NCBI RefSeq assembly: GCF_012958305.1 | Contig: NZ_JABBYO010000002.1 | Location: forward strand, 124,001 to 188,000 | Length of the DNA stretch: 64,000 nt | Reading direction: 5' to 3' | Source of the DNA: Tautonia rosea | Lineage (GTDB): Bacteria > Planctomycetota > Planctomycetia > Isosphaerales > Isosphaeraceae | Shown here: one piece after another, positions 52,421-61,214 of the stretch | How positions within the stretch are numbered: position 1 is the first letter of the stretch | Layout: the number at the start of each line of letters is the position of its first letter | Position numbers and translations under genes: made by a program | The notes under the pieces: generated by a model | What the model saw: only the letters and a program-made list of their open reading frames with translations | What the model was told of the DNA's origin: nothing | Databases searched by the model: none

Positions 52421-53302
52421 TTACCCAAGTTCGTCAGAATCGATCGGGTCATCGGCTTCGGGGCCAATTTCCGAGGCGATGGCATCGAGTCGGTCGCGCA
52501 CCTCGGTCATCCCCGAAGGTCGGCGGTCGGGTTTCGGGGCGATGCACTGCATGATCAGGTCGCTGAGGGATTTCGGAATCGCGGCCACCAGTGAGGCGGG
52601 GGTTTTCATCCGGGCTCGATTGACCCGGCCGTTGTCGAGCCCCGGGATGCCGAGGTTGGCATACTCGCCAGTGAACATGCGATACATCGTCGCGCCGAAG
52701 TTATACAGATCGGTTTTCTCATCGACAATGCGATCCGAGGCTTGCTCGGGGGCCATGTAGTAGGGCGTGCCCTGGACACGGGCCTTGTCCTCTCCTCGAA
52801 TCCAGGCGGTGCCGAAGTCGATGACCTTGACCTCACCGGCCTTCGAGATCATCAGGTTCCCCGGCTTGAGGTCACCGTGGTAGACCCCTCGGCGGTGCAT
52901 GTGGGCGAGGGCATCAGCTACACGGCGAAAGACGGCGACCAGTTTCGGGATCGGCAAGGATGCCACGTCGTCGAGGACAAAACCGTCGACAAACTCCATC
53001 AGCAATTCGATGCCCGTGGTGCGAAACCATGATTTCCGAATTCTGCAGTCGAGCACCTTGGCGATGTTCGGATGGTTGAGCATCCGGGAGACGTTGTACT
53101 CCTGCATCGCCTGGTTGACGTAAATCTCGTCGTCCGGCCCCTGACGACGAACGACCTTCATCGCGTAGCGGCGACCGGTGGAGGTGTCTCGGATCAGCAA
53201 GATGGTGCTTCCTGCACCGGTCCCCAGGGTCCGGACCACCTCGTAATCCATTTTCGCAAGCTGGGGAGAGGCGGTCGGGGTCGGCATGCGATCTTGGGGC
53301 AT
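52421..53302 (-). CDS. soluble Ser/Thr protein kinase
   Basis: The 293-residue protein is almost only a Hanks-type kinase domain. The glycine loop is GTGAGSTILLI, the ATP Lys is in YAMKVVRR, the catalytic loop reads HGDLKPGN, then VIDFGTAW and GTPYYMAPEQASD. There is no membrane helix or sensor domain. Like the kinase at 44755 it has HGD instead of HRD, so it does not depend on activation-loop phosphorylation in the usual way. The ATG at 53302 is the nearest upstream of the conserved part; an earlier start (up to 53440) is open. The gene stands 170 bases after the unknown gene 53473-54210. Confidence 0.88.
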   Translation of the reverse strand: MPQDRMPTPTASPQLAKMDYEVVRTLGTGAGSTILLIRDTSTGRRYAMKVVRRQGPDDEIYVNQAMQEYNVSRMLNHPNIAKVLDCRIRKSWFRTTGIELLMEFVDGFVLDDVASLPIPKLVAVFRRVADALAHMHRRGVYHGDLKPGNLMISKAGEVKVIDFGTAWIRGEDKARVQGTPYYMAPEQASDRIVDEKTDLYNFGATMYRMFTGEYANLGIPGLDNGRVNRARMKTPASLVAAIPKSLSDLIMQCIAPKPDRRPSGMTEVRDRLDAIASEIGPEADDPIDSDELG

Positions 53303-53472
53303 TCGTGACTCGGGCTCTGCGCTGACCGACGCTCGTCGGTGGCGATCGACGGAGCGAGCCGATGGCCCGCCGAAAAATGCTGATTTTACCAGAAGGGGTC
53401 GTCCCGATCGAGGCACTGGATGATCGTCTTGACCTGACAAGCCGTCAGGGTCAAATCGGGTGGGATGATCAA

Positions 53473-54210
53473 TCAGGAGCCGATGAACGGATAGATCAGT
53501 CGCTCGGTCGGATAGTAAAAGAGGCGTTCGATCCAGAGATCGGTAAGGTCATGACCCCAAACACCGTACACCCCGGCCGACTCGTATATCGTGCGGTACT
53601 GCTCGGCGAAGGCACAGCAGATCTCCCAGACGTTCCAGGGCTCCTCTCCAGTCTCGATCGTGAAGAGGACCGGAATTTCAGTCGGATAGTCAATCAGGCC
53701 TCGAACGGAGACGGCGAGCGGTCGACTAGCCAGATCCTTAAGTCCCGGATCGACCGAGGCCCCCGCCCCGGCCGCTTGCTCAATCAGTTGCTGGAGCATC
53801 AATTCGCGGTCGAAATAGCTGACCGCGGCGCGTTCGGCGATGCTGAAGGGAGGGAAGGAACCGGAGAAGAGATCGAACGCAGATGCCTCGGCCGAGGGAT
53901 CTTCGACGAACTCGACCAGACGAACGGCCTCCGGGTCCGCGTCAAGGAGTTCCGAGGGCTCGGGCTCGATGGTCCGGTTCCAGGGCAAGGGGCCGGAACG
54001 TTCCTGGAGGAACTCGTCTAACTCTCGCCGGTTGTCTCCCGCGCATTCGACGAGGCGAGCGACCCGCACGGCCATCGGCTCATCGCGATCGTCCGGAGGA
54101 TCGAGCCCGAGCGCACTATAGGCATGAAGGATGGTGAGCTCGGGGTCGGAGGACGACCGGATCCTTTGCGCGACCCGCACCGACATGGTCAGGATATCGA
54201 CCGGATCCAT
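53473..54210 (-). CDS. protein of unknown function
   Basis: The 245-residue product is acidic, without signal peptide or membrane span. Hydrophobic and aromatic residues concentrate in the C-terminal third (ETGEEPWNVWEICCAFAEQYRTIYE, VYGVWGHDLTDLWIERLFYYP). I do not recognise a family. The N-terminal part is helical (VRVAQRIRSSSDPELTILHAYSALG). It follows the TIM-barrel gene after 34 bases on the same strand, so it is probably co-transcribed with RNase D and the isomerase. The ATG at 54210 is chosen; another is eleven codons upstream, overlapping the neighbour. Confidence 0.65.
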   Translation of the reverse strand: MDPVDILTMSVRVAQRIRSSSDPELTILHAYSALGLDPPDDRDEPMAVRVARLVECAGDNRRELDEFLQERSGPLPWNRTIEPEPSELLDADPEAVRLVEFVEDPSAEASAFDLFSGSFPPFSIAERAAVSYFDRELMLQQLIEQAAGAGASVDPGLKDLASRPLAVSVRGLIDYPTEIPVLFTIETGEEPWNVWEICCAFAEQYRTIYESAGVYGVWGHDLTDLWIERLFYYPTERLIYPFIGS

Positions 54211-54244
54211 CACGCCGTCCCCCTCTCGCGTAAGTGGTGGCAAG

Positions 54245-55087
54245 TTAGTCGAAATAGCCGCACGCTTTCAGGTGTTCCACGCTTCGTTGGATCCGGTTAT
54301 GCCGCTCGTCGAGGCCGGGCTCGGGCTCACCGCCGATCCCCTCGATCTCGATGGTGTAGGGGCCGGCAAAGCCGATGGCGTCGAGTTGCTCGCGGATGCG
54401 TCGGAAATCGATGGCACCGCCATCGCCAACGGCGGGAAAGTACCAGTCTTCGGGCTGGCCCCGAGAATCTTTCAGGTGGACGTTTCGGACGTAATCCTTG
54501 ACCCGCTCAAGCTGTTCGTAGACGTCGGCGCCAGGGTTGTAGTAGAGAATGTTGCCGGTGTCGTAGTTCAGTCGGACGGCGGGGTGATGGACCTCGAACA
54601 TCAAGGTGAGCATTTCGTCCGCGTTCTGGGTCGGCCCTTTATGCGTTTCCAACGCGATGATAATGCCGAGTTCCTGGGCGACGTCGCCGACCTTGCGAAG
54701 GTTCTCGACGACGGCCCGGCGCTCTTCGGGGGTCGTCGGCTGGCTGGCTCCGGAGACAACAATGTCGACGTTGAACCATTTGCGAGCGAACCGGATCCGG
54801 CGCTCGGTCAGGGCGGTTCCTTCGTCGGTGCGCATATCGCCGCCGCCGACGTTGCAGCCGCTGATCTTCACGCCGAGGCGGTTCAAGAGGTCGCAGAAGG
54901 CCGAGGCGGTGGCGTCGTCGGCCTTTTCGGTGACGACGACGTCCTCAGGGATGATCAGGCCGCCGAAGTTGTGACCACGGAGGGCGAGTTCGAGGTGCTC
55001 AATGCCGGCATCGCGGATTTTCTCGGCCGCGGTGCGGACGCCGGAGGGGCCGTAGCAGTTCGTGAAGCAACTGATGATGCGATTCAT
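54245..55087 (-). CDS. sugar phosphate isomerase/epimerase (xylose isomerase-like TIM barrel)
   Basis: The 280-residue protein shows the AP-endonuclease-2/xylose-isomerase barrel. Metal ligands are expected in IIIALETHKG (Glu), LNYDTGNILYY (Asp), RNVHLKDSRG (His and Asp) and YTIEIEGIGGEPE (Glu), all visible. Such enzymes epimerise or isomerise keto-sugars or inositol intermediates and are numerous in planctomycetes; the substrate is unknown. Its start overlaps the RNase D stop by four bases (ATGA). Confidence 0.87.
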   Translation of the reverse strand: MNRIISCFTNCYGPSGVRTAAEKIRDAGIEHLELALRGHNFGGLIIPEDVVVTEKADDATASAFCDLLNRLGVKISGCNVGGGDMRTDEGTALTERRIRFARKWFNVDIVVSGASQPTTPEERRAVVENLRKVGDVAQELGIIIALETHKGPTQNADEMLTLMFEVHHPAVRLNYDTGNILYYNPGADVYEQLERVKDYVRNVHLKDSRGQPEDWYFPAVGDGGAIDFRRIREQLDAIGFAGPYTIEIEGIGGEPEPGLDERHNRIQRSVEHLKACGYFD

Positions 55088-56322
55088 GGCGATCCGTCGG
55101 GCGGGTTCGATTCAATGGGACGGGAGGAGACAACAGGCTCCAGGGCGACCGGGACTTCGGAGCCAAGGTCATCGATGCGCAAGGCCAGGCGGCCGGACAG
55201 GACATCAAGCAGGACACGTCCGCAGACCTCGGCTCGCCACCCTTGAAGAATGGATGGCTCTCGGCCTTCGGGTTGCCCATCGAGGTGCCATCGGATCAAG
55301 GCTTTCAGGTCGTTGGTTGATCCGACCAGCCCGGTCGAAATCTGATGGCGGGCGGCGCAATGAGCCATCGTCGCGTTGAGCAAGGAAGTCAACATCGACA
55401 GACCGGGTAAATCCTCTTGGCGTTCACCCGGTTCGGGAAGGCGATCATCGGGAACGGCCAGGGCCTCGGCGATCACGTCGAGCAACTCTCGCGATCGCGC
55501 CACCAGGGCCGGGCGATTGAAATCTCGCAGTGCTTCCAGGTCGCGTCGCGACTTCGGCTGACGGCGGGCGATGCCGACAATCAGGTCATCGCGCATGATC
55601 TGGCGGATCGGGCGATTGCTGGCACGTGCTTCCTCGACCCGCCAATCGTAAAGCCGGCGCGCAATTTCCAGTGACCGGCGGTTCAATCCACCCACACCAG
55701 GGAGCCGACGCCATCGATCCTCCTCGACCCGTCGGCGGACCGATTCGAGAAAGGCAGCAAACTCTCCTTCAGCACAGGAGCGTCGGTTGAAGCGTTCGAG
55801 GCGGTCGAGCAGATGGTCAGCCACGTCAAGCAAATGGGCGACATCGTCCAGGGCGTACTGGATTTGAGCCTCGCTTAGAGGGCGGCGGCGCCAGTCGGTA
55901 CGCGTCTCACTCCCTGCGAGCGCAATGCCGAGCGATTGATTGACGAGGTTAGTCAGCGACATGGGGTAGCCGTAACCGGCCAGTCCGGCGGCGAGCTGGG
56001 TATCGAAGACACGCTCGGGCAATCGGCCGGTGCGAAGGCGGCAGATGCGAAGATCTTCTCCAGCGGCGTGCATTACAACCTCGACCGAAGGGTCGAGCAC
56101 CAGTTCCCAGAGGGGGTCGAGATTGAGGCCACGTGCCAGGGGATCGACGGCGACCAATCGCTCTTTCGTGGCAATCTGGACGAGACAAAGGACCGGCTCG
56201 AAGGTTTCCTCTGAGACGAATTCGGTATCGAAGGCGAAGCGGCCCTGATCGCGGAGATGGCCGATGAGTTCGGCCAGGTCGGCGTCGGTGGAGAGCAAGG
56301 GTTCGAGGTGACGTCCCGGCAT
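55084..56322 (-). CDS. rnd: ribonuclease D-like 3'-5' exonuclease
   Basis: The 412-residue protein has the DEDD exonuclease domain (about 10-180): Exo I FDTEFVSEETF, Exo II HAAGEDLRI, FDTQLAAGLAGYG and Exo III QIQYALDDVAHLL with the Tyr of the DEDDy type. Two HRDC-like helical regions follow (about 210-290 and 300-385). RNase D trims tRNA and other small RNA 3' ends. All catalytic acids are present. It is the first gene of the probable operon 56322 to 53473. Confidence 0.92.
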   Translation of the reverse strand: MPGRHLEPLLSTDADLAELIGHLRDQGRFAFDTEFVSEETFEPVLCLVQIATKERLVAVDPLARGLNLDPLWELVLDPSVEVVMHAAGEDLRICRLRTGRLPERVFDTQLAAGLAGYGYPMSLTNLVNQSLGIALAGSETRTDWRRRPLSEAQIQYALDDVAHLLDVADHLLDRLERFNRRSCAEGEFAAFLESVRRRVEEDRWRRLPGVGGLNRRSLEIARRLYDWRVEEARASNRPIRQIMRDDLIVGIARRQPKSRRDLEALRDFNRPALVARSRELLDVIAEALAVPDDRLPEPGERQEDLPGLSMLTSLLNATMAHCAARHQISTGLVGSTNDLKALIRWHLDGQPEGREPSILQGWRAEVCGRVLLDVLSGRLALRIDDLGSEVPVALEPVVSSRPIESNPPDGSP

Positions 56323-56544
56323 CGATATTGGTCAGCGGTCCGGATCGGAGGAGGTTGAAGTGTCGGCAATTGCCGCGCACGACGACACGATCGTCGATGC
56401 CAGCAATTTTGCAGCGGAAACGCGACTTCTCAGTGGGACTCAGGAGCCGATCTCGTTCCGATGTTGGCCCGTTATCGCATGACAGCGCCCCTCGTGCAAG
56501 GCCCGCACGGCGATGCCGAGAGCTCGACGATGGCGAGGAATCGA

Positions 56545-59500
56545 TTATTGATTCCTTGAGCCCGCTTTATAAAGGACGTAACCGGCCCAGTGAACAGGAT
56601 CAGCGGTCGCGGATCGAGCAGAGAGCGACTGGCGAGCCCGATCGAGGGCCTCAGCGGGAGAGAGGTTCCGTGAGAGCCCCTGGTGCAGTTCGGCGGCAAA
56701 GAGAGGAGCGGAGTCGGCTGGCGGATCCCAAAGACTCAGGATCACGGCGTCGGCCCCGGCGGCAAGCCAGCAGGCGGCCAGGTCACGCCAGGCGGTCGGT
56801 TCGGCGACTGCGGGTTTCGGCTGATGTTCCAGCCAAAGCAAGATGAGCGAGCCTTTGAGGTTGAGACCGAGGATGTCGGAGTCCGAGAGTCGGGACTCCT
56901 CCGTGTCAGTCGTGACTATTCCATCGGAGCTGAGCACTAGTTCCGGCTGACCAAAACGCGAGGTGGCCGGATCAAGCAGGGCAATGGTTGAAAGGTGGAG
57001 AATACGTGGTACCCGATTGGCATCGACTAGTCGGGTCAGAAGTTCCGTTGATGAGCTCGTCACGTCGACCTGAGTCGTCTCGGTCCGATAGGTGGATCGC
57101 ACGGCCAGACCGAGGACTGGATCAGCCGTTGAAGCAACCAGCACTGATGCACCGGCGGGTTTGACTTCACGAAGTTCCGCCCGGGATCGGCGGAGCAGTG
57201 AGAGGCTTGGAACGTATTGAAGGCTCGGTGATTCCTGAGAGAATCGCTCGTCCCAAAGCCCTTCGAGTGGTAGTGCGGCCAGGGCATCGTCCGGCACGAC
57301 GATCAGCCGATCAACGCCTTCCAGTGATTCGAGGAACGGACCGAAGACCGCGTTGGTCAACGCCGATCCGGGAGGGGCATCCGACAGAGCTGGAATTTCT
57401 GCAGTAGGAGGGAGAACGAGGTCCGGCTCGGGAGCGAGGGAAAGTAGGCCGTCAGGCAAAGCGGCCTGTTCCAACTCGTCGGGGCGGCCAGAGTCTCCAA
57501 GGGCGGCTCGCCAGAGTCTCGCGGATCGTCGGAGGTCCGACCGTCGAATTGGAAGCGTTCGGACGAGGACTGGCTGAGCAGGGCGGATCAGAAATCCGCT
57601 AAGCGACTCGGGACCGATCCCCGCCACGACCAGAATCGCCTCTCCATCAGAGAGACGGAGTGAGGCCAGATCGAAGGGGCGGATCGGATCGGTCAGGGCC
57701 AGTTCGCGATGCTCAGCGGCGTGGCGGACTTCAAGCTGTCGAACCAGGGCATCGGCATCCGAGTCGACTGACGGCCTCGGGTTGGACCCGATCGATTTGC
57801 GACGAGCGGCGTCGAGGCGAGGAGCCGTCGAGCCTCCTGGAGGAGCGACCAGTACAGAAGATCGAACGCGGGCCTCTCCCGATCGCTCAAACCAGTCGAC
57901 CAGGGCCGCCTGATCGAGGGCTCCGAGGGCTCGCTCGGGCTGGCCCAGGGCAAGTTGACAGCGGGCGAGGCCCCGAAAGGCCCTTCCGGTGGCAACGCCG
58001 ATCGGACGAGACGCACCTCTCGTACGGGTCTGATCCGTTTCAGTAACAAGTGTGCGGGCCGCCCGAGCGAACAGTTCGATGGCTTCTCCGGGGCGGTCGA
58101 GTCGTTCCAGAGCCTCGGCACGCTCCAGATCGGCCTCGATTGCCAGGTCTGATCGACGAGCCCGACGATGAGCTTCAGCTGCCTCGGCGAGCAGCGAGAC
58201 ACCCGCGCCTCGAGTCGACTCGGAGGCGACCGCGATCCGTCCCCGGATGTGGGCGATTGCGGCGGTTTCCGGGGCATCTGCGGGACCCTCCGGTGGAGCA
58301 ATGGCTGGTGCCTCGGTCTCAAGCCCAGCCCGGCGACGGACGGTCTCGCGTCGAAGCGTCCATTCGGGGTCGTCGGGACGCTCGGTCTCCAGAACGAGCG
58401 CGGCCTCGGTCCAGCGTCCCAGAGCAGCCAGGATACTCACCCGCTCCAGGGTGGCTTCTCGGGCCATTCCGAGTTGGTGGTCCCGAATCGGATTCAATCG
58501 TTGGAGGAATCGATGGCTGGCCAGATCGGCCGCTTCCCAGTCGCGTCGGGCCACCGCGAGCGCTGCACCAATACGGTCGAACTCGGGAGCTTGCCGAAGG
58601 ACGGGGTCTTGCCTGGCATACTCGTCCACCGGGAGGAACGCCGCCTGAGCCGCTTGCGGACGTCCAAGGGCGAGGAGTCCCCAGGCGGTCATGGCCTCGG
58701 CGATTCGGGCCTGTCGTTCCAGGCTCGGGTCGGCCTGGCGATATCGTTCGGCGGCAAGACGAAACTCGGTCAGAGCCTCCTCGATCCGAACGGCATTGCC
58801 GGCCTCCCTTCGGCCGTCGAAGGAGGGGACCAGGAGGGAGCCGGACCAGAGTCTTAGATCGGCTTCGCGGTCAAGCCGGCCTCGGAGCGTAAAGGCTTCA
58901 CGGGCGAGGTTGAGCGGATGACGGATCGCTAGATCAGGCCAGCCAGTTTCCTGTCGGATGGCCGCGGTCAGCGTGGCGATCTCGGCCGAAGTATTACGAT
59001 CAAGGGCCGGGTCGGCTTCGAGATCTCGCAACAAGGGACGCAAGGTGTCCAGTTCCCCTCGATCCAGCAGGCGACGGGCCTCCGCGATCCGGTCAGCCAG
59101 TCGCTGGGAGGTTGAGAACGAGCTCGAGGTCGAAGCCTCCGGCACCGTCAATGGCCGGGTGTGATAGGCTCGTTGCTGGGGTCGAAATGCGAGATCTGCG
59201 GCGCTATCCAGGGGAATAGGGGCAGCAGATTGGGCGAGATCCTCTGCATCGTAAACGAGGAGTCGTCCGCCGCCGTCGGCCAGAGCGACGCGACGACTGG
59301 AGGGATCGGCGGGATCGACCGCCACGCGAGTGATGCCTTCGGCGGGGATTCCCCGGACCTCGGCCGGCAAGGGAGGGCCTTCTCGGGGTGGTCTCATCAG
59401 CAAGATCCGGCCTTCACAGCAGACAATCAGACCGTCTCCACCGAGAACGGGGGCGAGGTCGACTCCCTTGGCGGGCAGCGGAAACCTCCAGCAAGGAGTT

Positions 59501-60315
59501 CCGTCGCGTTCGATCGCGACGAGCGCTGGGCCGTCTTCGAGGGGGCCGAGGATGCGGACGATCCGATCCCGAACCTCGGTCACGGCCAGGGCAGGACCGA
59601 TCGGTTCGGGAGGGCCGTTGAGCTGCCTGGGTCTGCGCTCGCCTTGCCCGTCTTGCCGGAGTGCCACGATGGAACGGCCGCTGTCGAGAAAGCTCAAGGC
59701 CCGAACCCCCGAGGCTCGACCCGAGGAACGGGCTTCGGCCCGAGGATCACCGATCCGGTCGCGATCGGGACGAAATCGGAGGAGCCGACCGTCTTCGAGG
59801 CCGGCAAGCAGATCGTTCGGTCCGATCGGTTCCACCACAAGTGTCCCGACGGAGCCGCAATCCACTTGATCAATGGGCCGGGCCATCGCCTGGGAGGTGT
59901 CCCAGAGCACGAGTCCCGCGTCATCTGCCGTCACGGCACGGTCAGGCGCCAAAACGGCCAGGCTGGACAGGGTGCCTCGGTCTGGGACAACCAACCCGAC
60001 CGAAACCGGACTTGGTCCACTGATAGGGCGGTAGATGGCGAACCGACCGTCGTTAAAGAGTGCTCCGAGGCGGCGATCTCCGGGCGAACCTCCCCACGAA
60101 AGAGCTTCGATGGCCGAGGGGCGGCCTGCAGGAGGGGCCAGTGCCCGGGGATTGGACGCGGCGAGCGCCCCGACGCGATCTCGGGAGGCAGCGTCCCTCG
60201 GTGCGCAGGCAATCCCACCCGGCAAGATCGCCAGGACCATCGCGAGGGCCAGTGACGGCGTCCTGGCCGCCGGAGGCGTAGGCTGGCCATCCTGGCCAGA
60301 CCGAGTGCGTGTCAT
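56545..60315 (-). CDS. large exported protein: beta-propeller, TPR region and degenerate CHAT domain
   Basis: The 1256 residues start with a signal peptide (LALAMVLAILPGGIAC, lipobox-like). About 380 residues of short beta repeats follow (ALFNDGRFAIYRP, DAGLVLWDTSQ, RRVALADGGGRLLVYD), probably a WD/PQQ-like propeller. Residues 400-830 are an Ala/Arg/Leu-rich helical array resembling TPRs. The C-terminal 380 residues have the CHAT layout, ending with LAACWLAAGADAVILSLWDPP and AEALDRARQSL. The two catalytic positions appear lost: the expected His after the HLST motif is Ile (about 1111), and the LSAC motif reads LWLE (about 1160-1163). It is therefore probably a binding or regulatory CHAT protein. 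Its start overlaps the hydrolase stop by four bases. Confidence 0.85.
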   Translation of the reverse strand: MTRTRSGQDGQPTPPAARTPSLALAMVLAILPGGIACAPRDAASRDRVGALAASNPRALAPPAGRPSAIEALSWGGSPGDRRLGALFNDGRFAIYRPISGPSPVSVGLVVPDRGTLSSLAVLAPDRAVTADDAGLVLWDTSQAMARPIDQVDCGSVGTLVVEPIGPNDLLAGLEDGRLLRFRPDRDRIGDPRAEARSSGRASGVRALSFLDSGRSIVALRQDGQGERRPRQLNGPPEPIGPALAVTEVRDRIVRILGPLEDGPALVAIERDGTPCWRFPLPAKGVDLAPVLGGDGLIVCCEGRILLMRPPREGPPLPAEVRGIPAEGITRVAVDPADPSSRRVALADGGGRLLVYDAEDLAQSAAPIPLDSAADLAFRPQQRAYHTRPLTVPEASTSSSFSTSQRLADRIAEARRLLDRGELDTLRPLLRDLEADPALDRNTSAEIATLTAAIRQETGWPDLAIRHPLNLAREAFTLRGRLDREADLRLWSGSLLVPSFDGRREAGNAVRIEEALTEFRLAAERYRQADPSLERQARIAEAMTAWGLLALGRPQAAQAAFLPVDEYARQDPVLRQAPEFDRIGAALAVARRDWEAADLASHRFLQRLNPIRDHQLGMAREATLERVSILAALGRWTEAALVLETERPDDPEWTLRRETVRRRAGLETEAPAIAPPEGPADAPETAAIAHIRGRIAVASESTRGAGVSLLAEAAEAHRRARRSDLAIEADLERAEALERLDRPGEAIELFARAARTLVTETDQTRTRGASRPIGVATGRAFRGLARCQLALGQPERALGALDQAALVDWFERSGEARVRSSVLVAPPGGSTAPRLDAARRKSIGSNPRPSVDSDADALVRQLEVRHAAEHRELALTDPIRPFDLASLRLSDGEAILVVAGIGPESLSGFLIRPAQPVLVRTLPIRRSDLRRSARLWRAALGDSGRPDELEQAALPDGLLSLAPEPDLVLPPTAEIPALSDAPPGSALTNAVFGPFLESLEGVDRLIVVPDDALAALPLEGLWDERFSQESPSLQYVPSLSLLRRSRAELREVKPAGASVLVASTADPVLGLAVRSTYRTETTQVDVTSSSTELLTRLVDANRVPRILHLSTIALLDPATSRFGQPELVLSSDGIVTTDTEESRLSDSDILGLNLKGSLILLWLEHQPKPAVAEPTAWRDLAACWLAAGADAVILSLWDPPADSAPLFAAELHQGLSRNLSPAEALDRARQSLSARSATADPVHWAGYVLYKAGSRNQ

Positions 60316-61085
60316 GTCAGTCGGTCCAGAAACGACCGAATGGCCGCGTCGGTCGCGCCGGGAGTTTCCATGGGGGTGAGATGCCCGGCCCCGGGGATCA
60401 TGATCAACTCTCCGAGCGGAGCGGCTTCGGCCATCGCCTGGGCATCTTCCTCAGGAACGATGGCATCCTCGGATCCGGCGATCACGAGGACTGGAACGGC
60501 CAGCGTTCGAAGGACATCAAGGCGATCGGGCCGAAGGGCCATGCCTCGAAGGACCCCGGCCGCACCGATGGGAGAGGTCTGACGGATCATCGCCGCAACG
60601 TGCTCGACAAGTTCCGGACGTGCTTGCCGCGACGTCTCGGGAATGAGGAGATCCACCATGGCCGTGAGGGATTCGGTGGAGCCTTCCCGCTCAATCGCTG
60701 CGGCCCTGACTTCGCGATTGGCGGCGGCCTCGGTGCTGTCGGCTCCGGCACGGGTATTCAGGAGGATCAGCCCTCGAAGGCGATCGGGATACCGATCGGC
60801 CATCGCCAGGGCGACGTAGCCCCCCATCGAGAGGCCACCGACAACGTAAGGCGGTTCGACGCCGACGGTGTCGAGTGTCTCGATCACATCGGCCGCCAGG
60901 TCCTCCATGGGGTAAGGACCGGAAGGAGTCGGAGACTGTCCATGTCCTCGGAGGTCAGGCGCGATCACTCGATGATGATTGGAGAGCATTCCGAGTTGTG
61001 AGGACCACATGGAGCGATCGAGCGGGAATCCATGCAGCAAGACGACGGCCGGCCCCGTGCCGTGTTCGTCGAAGGTTAGCCTCAT
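60312..61085 (-). CDS. alpha/beta hydrolase
   Basis: The 257-residue protein has the complete hydrolase-fold triad: oxyanion loop LLHGFPLDRSMW, nucleophile Ser in GGLSMGGYVA, Asp in VIAGSEDAIVP and His in IPGAGHLTPME. It resembles the 3-oxoadipate enol-lactonase/esterase group, but no aromatic-degradation gene is near. No signal peptide is present, so it is cytoplasmic. The downstream CHAT-fold gene overlaps it by four bases. Confidence 0.9.
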   Translation of the reverse strand: MRLTFDEHGTGPAVVLLHGFPLDRSMWSSQLGMLSNHHRVIAPDLRGHGQSPTPSGPYPMEDLAADVIETLDTVGVEPPYVVGGLSMGGYVALAMADRYPDRLRGLILLNTRAGADSTEAAANREVRAAAIEREGSTESLTAMVDLLIPETSRQARPELVEHVAAMIRQTSPIGAAGVLRGMALRPDRLDVLRTLAVPVLVIAGSEDAIVPEEDAQAMAEAAPLGELIMIPGAGHLTPMETPGATDAAIRSFLDRLT

Positions 61086-61114
61086 GGGCGGGGCTCCTTC
61101 CCTGGCGAGCGATC

Positions 61115-61148
61115 GGCGATGGCCCTGGCCCAGACCAGGGCCATCGCC
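61115..61148 (-). terminator. strong hairpin after the symporter gene
   Basis: A 14-bp perfect stem (GGCGATGGCCCTGG and its complement) with a 6-base loop lies 67 bases past the symporter stop and 30 bases before the hydrolase ATG. No T-run follows, so it could end the upstream transcript or shape the hydrolase leader. Confidence 0.5.
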
Positions 61149-61214
61149 CGAGTACCATTCCCGTTGCGTTCGGCGGATCGGTTCGCTGATTGTAGCGCGG
61201 AGGGCTCAAGACGG

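Noticed and set aside
59161-60255. Open frame of 364 codons on the plus strand
   Set aside because: It is antisense to the propeller region of the CHAT-fold gene and is a low-complexity Gly/Asp/Arg product.
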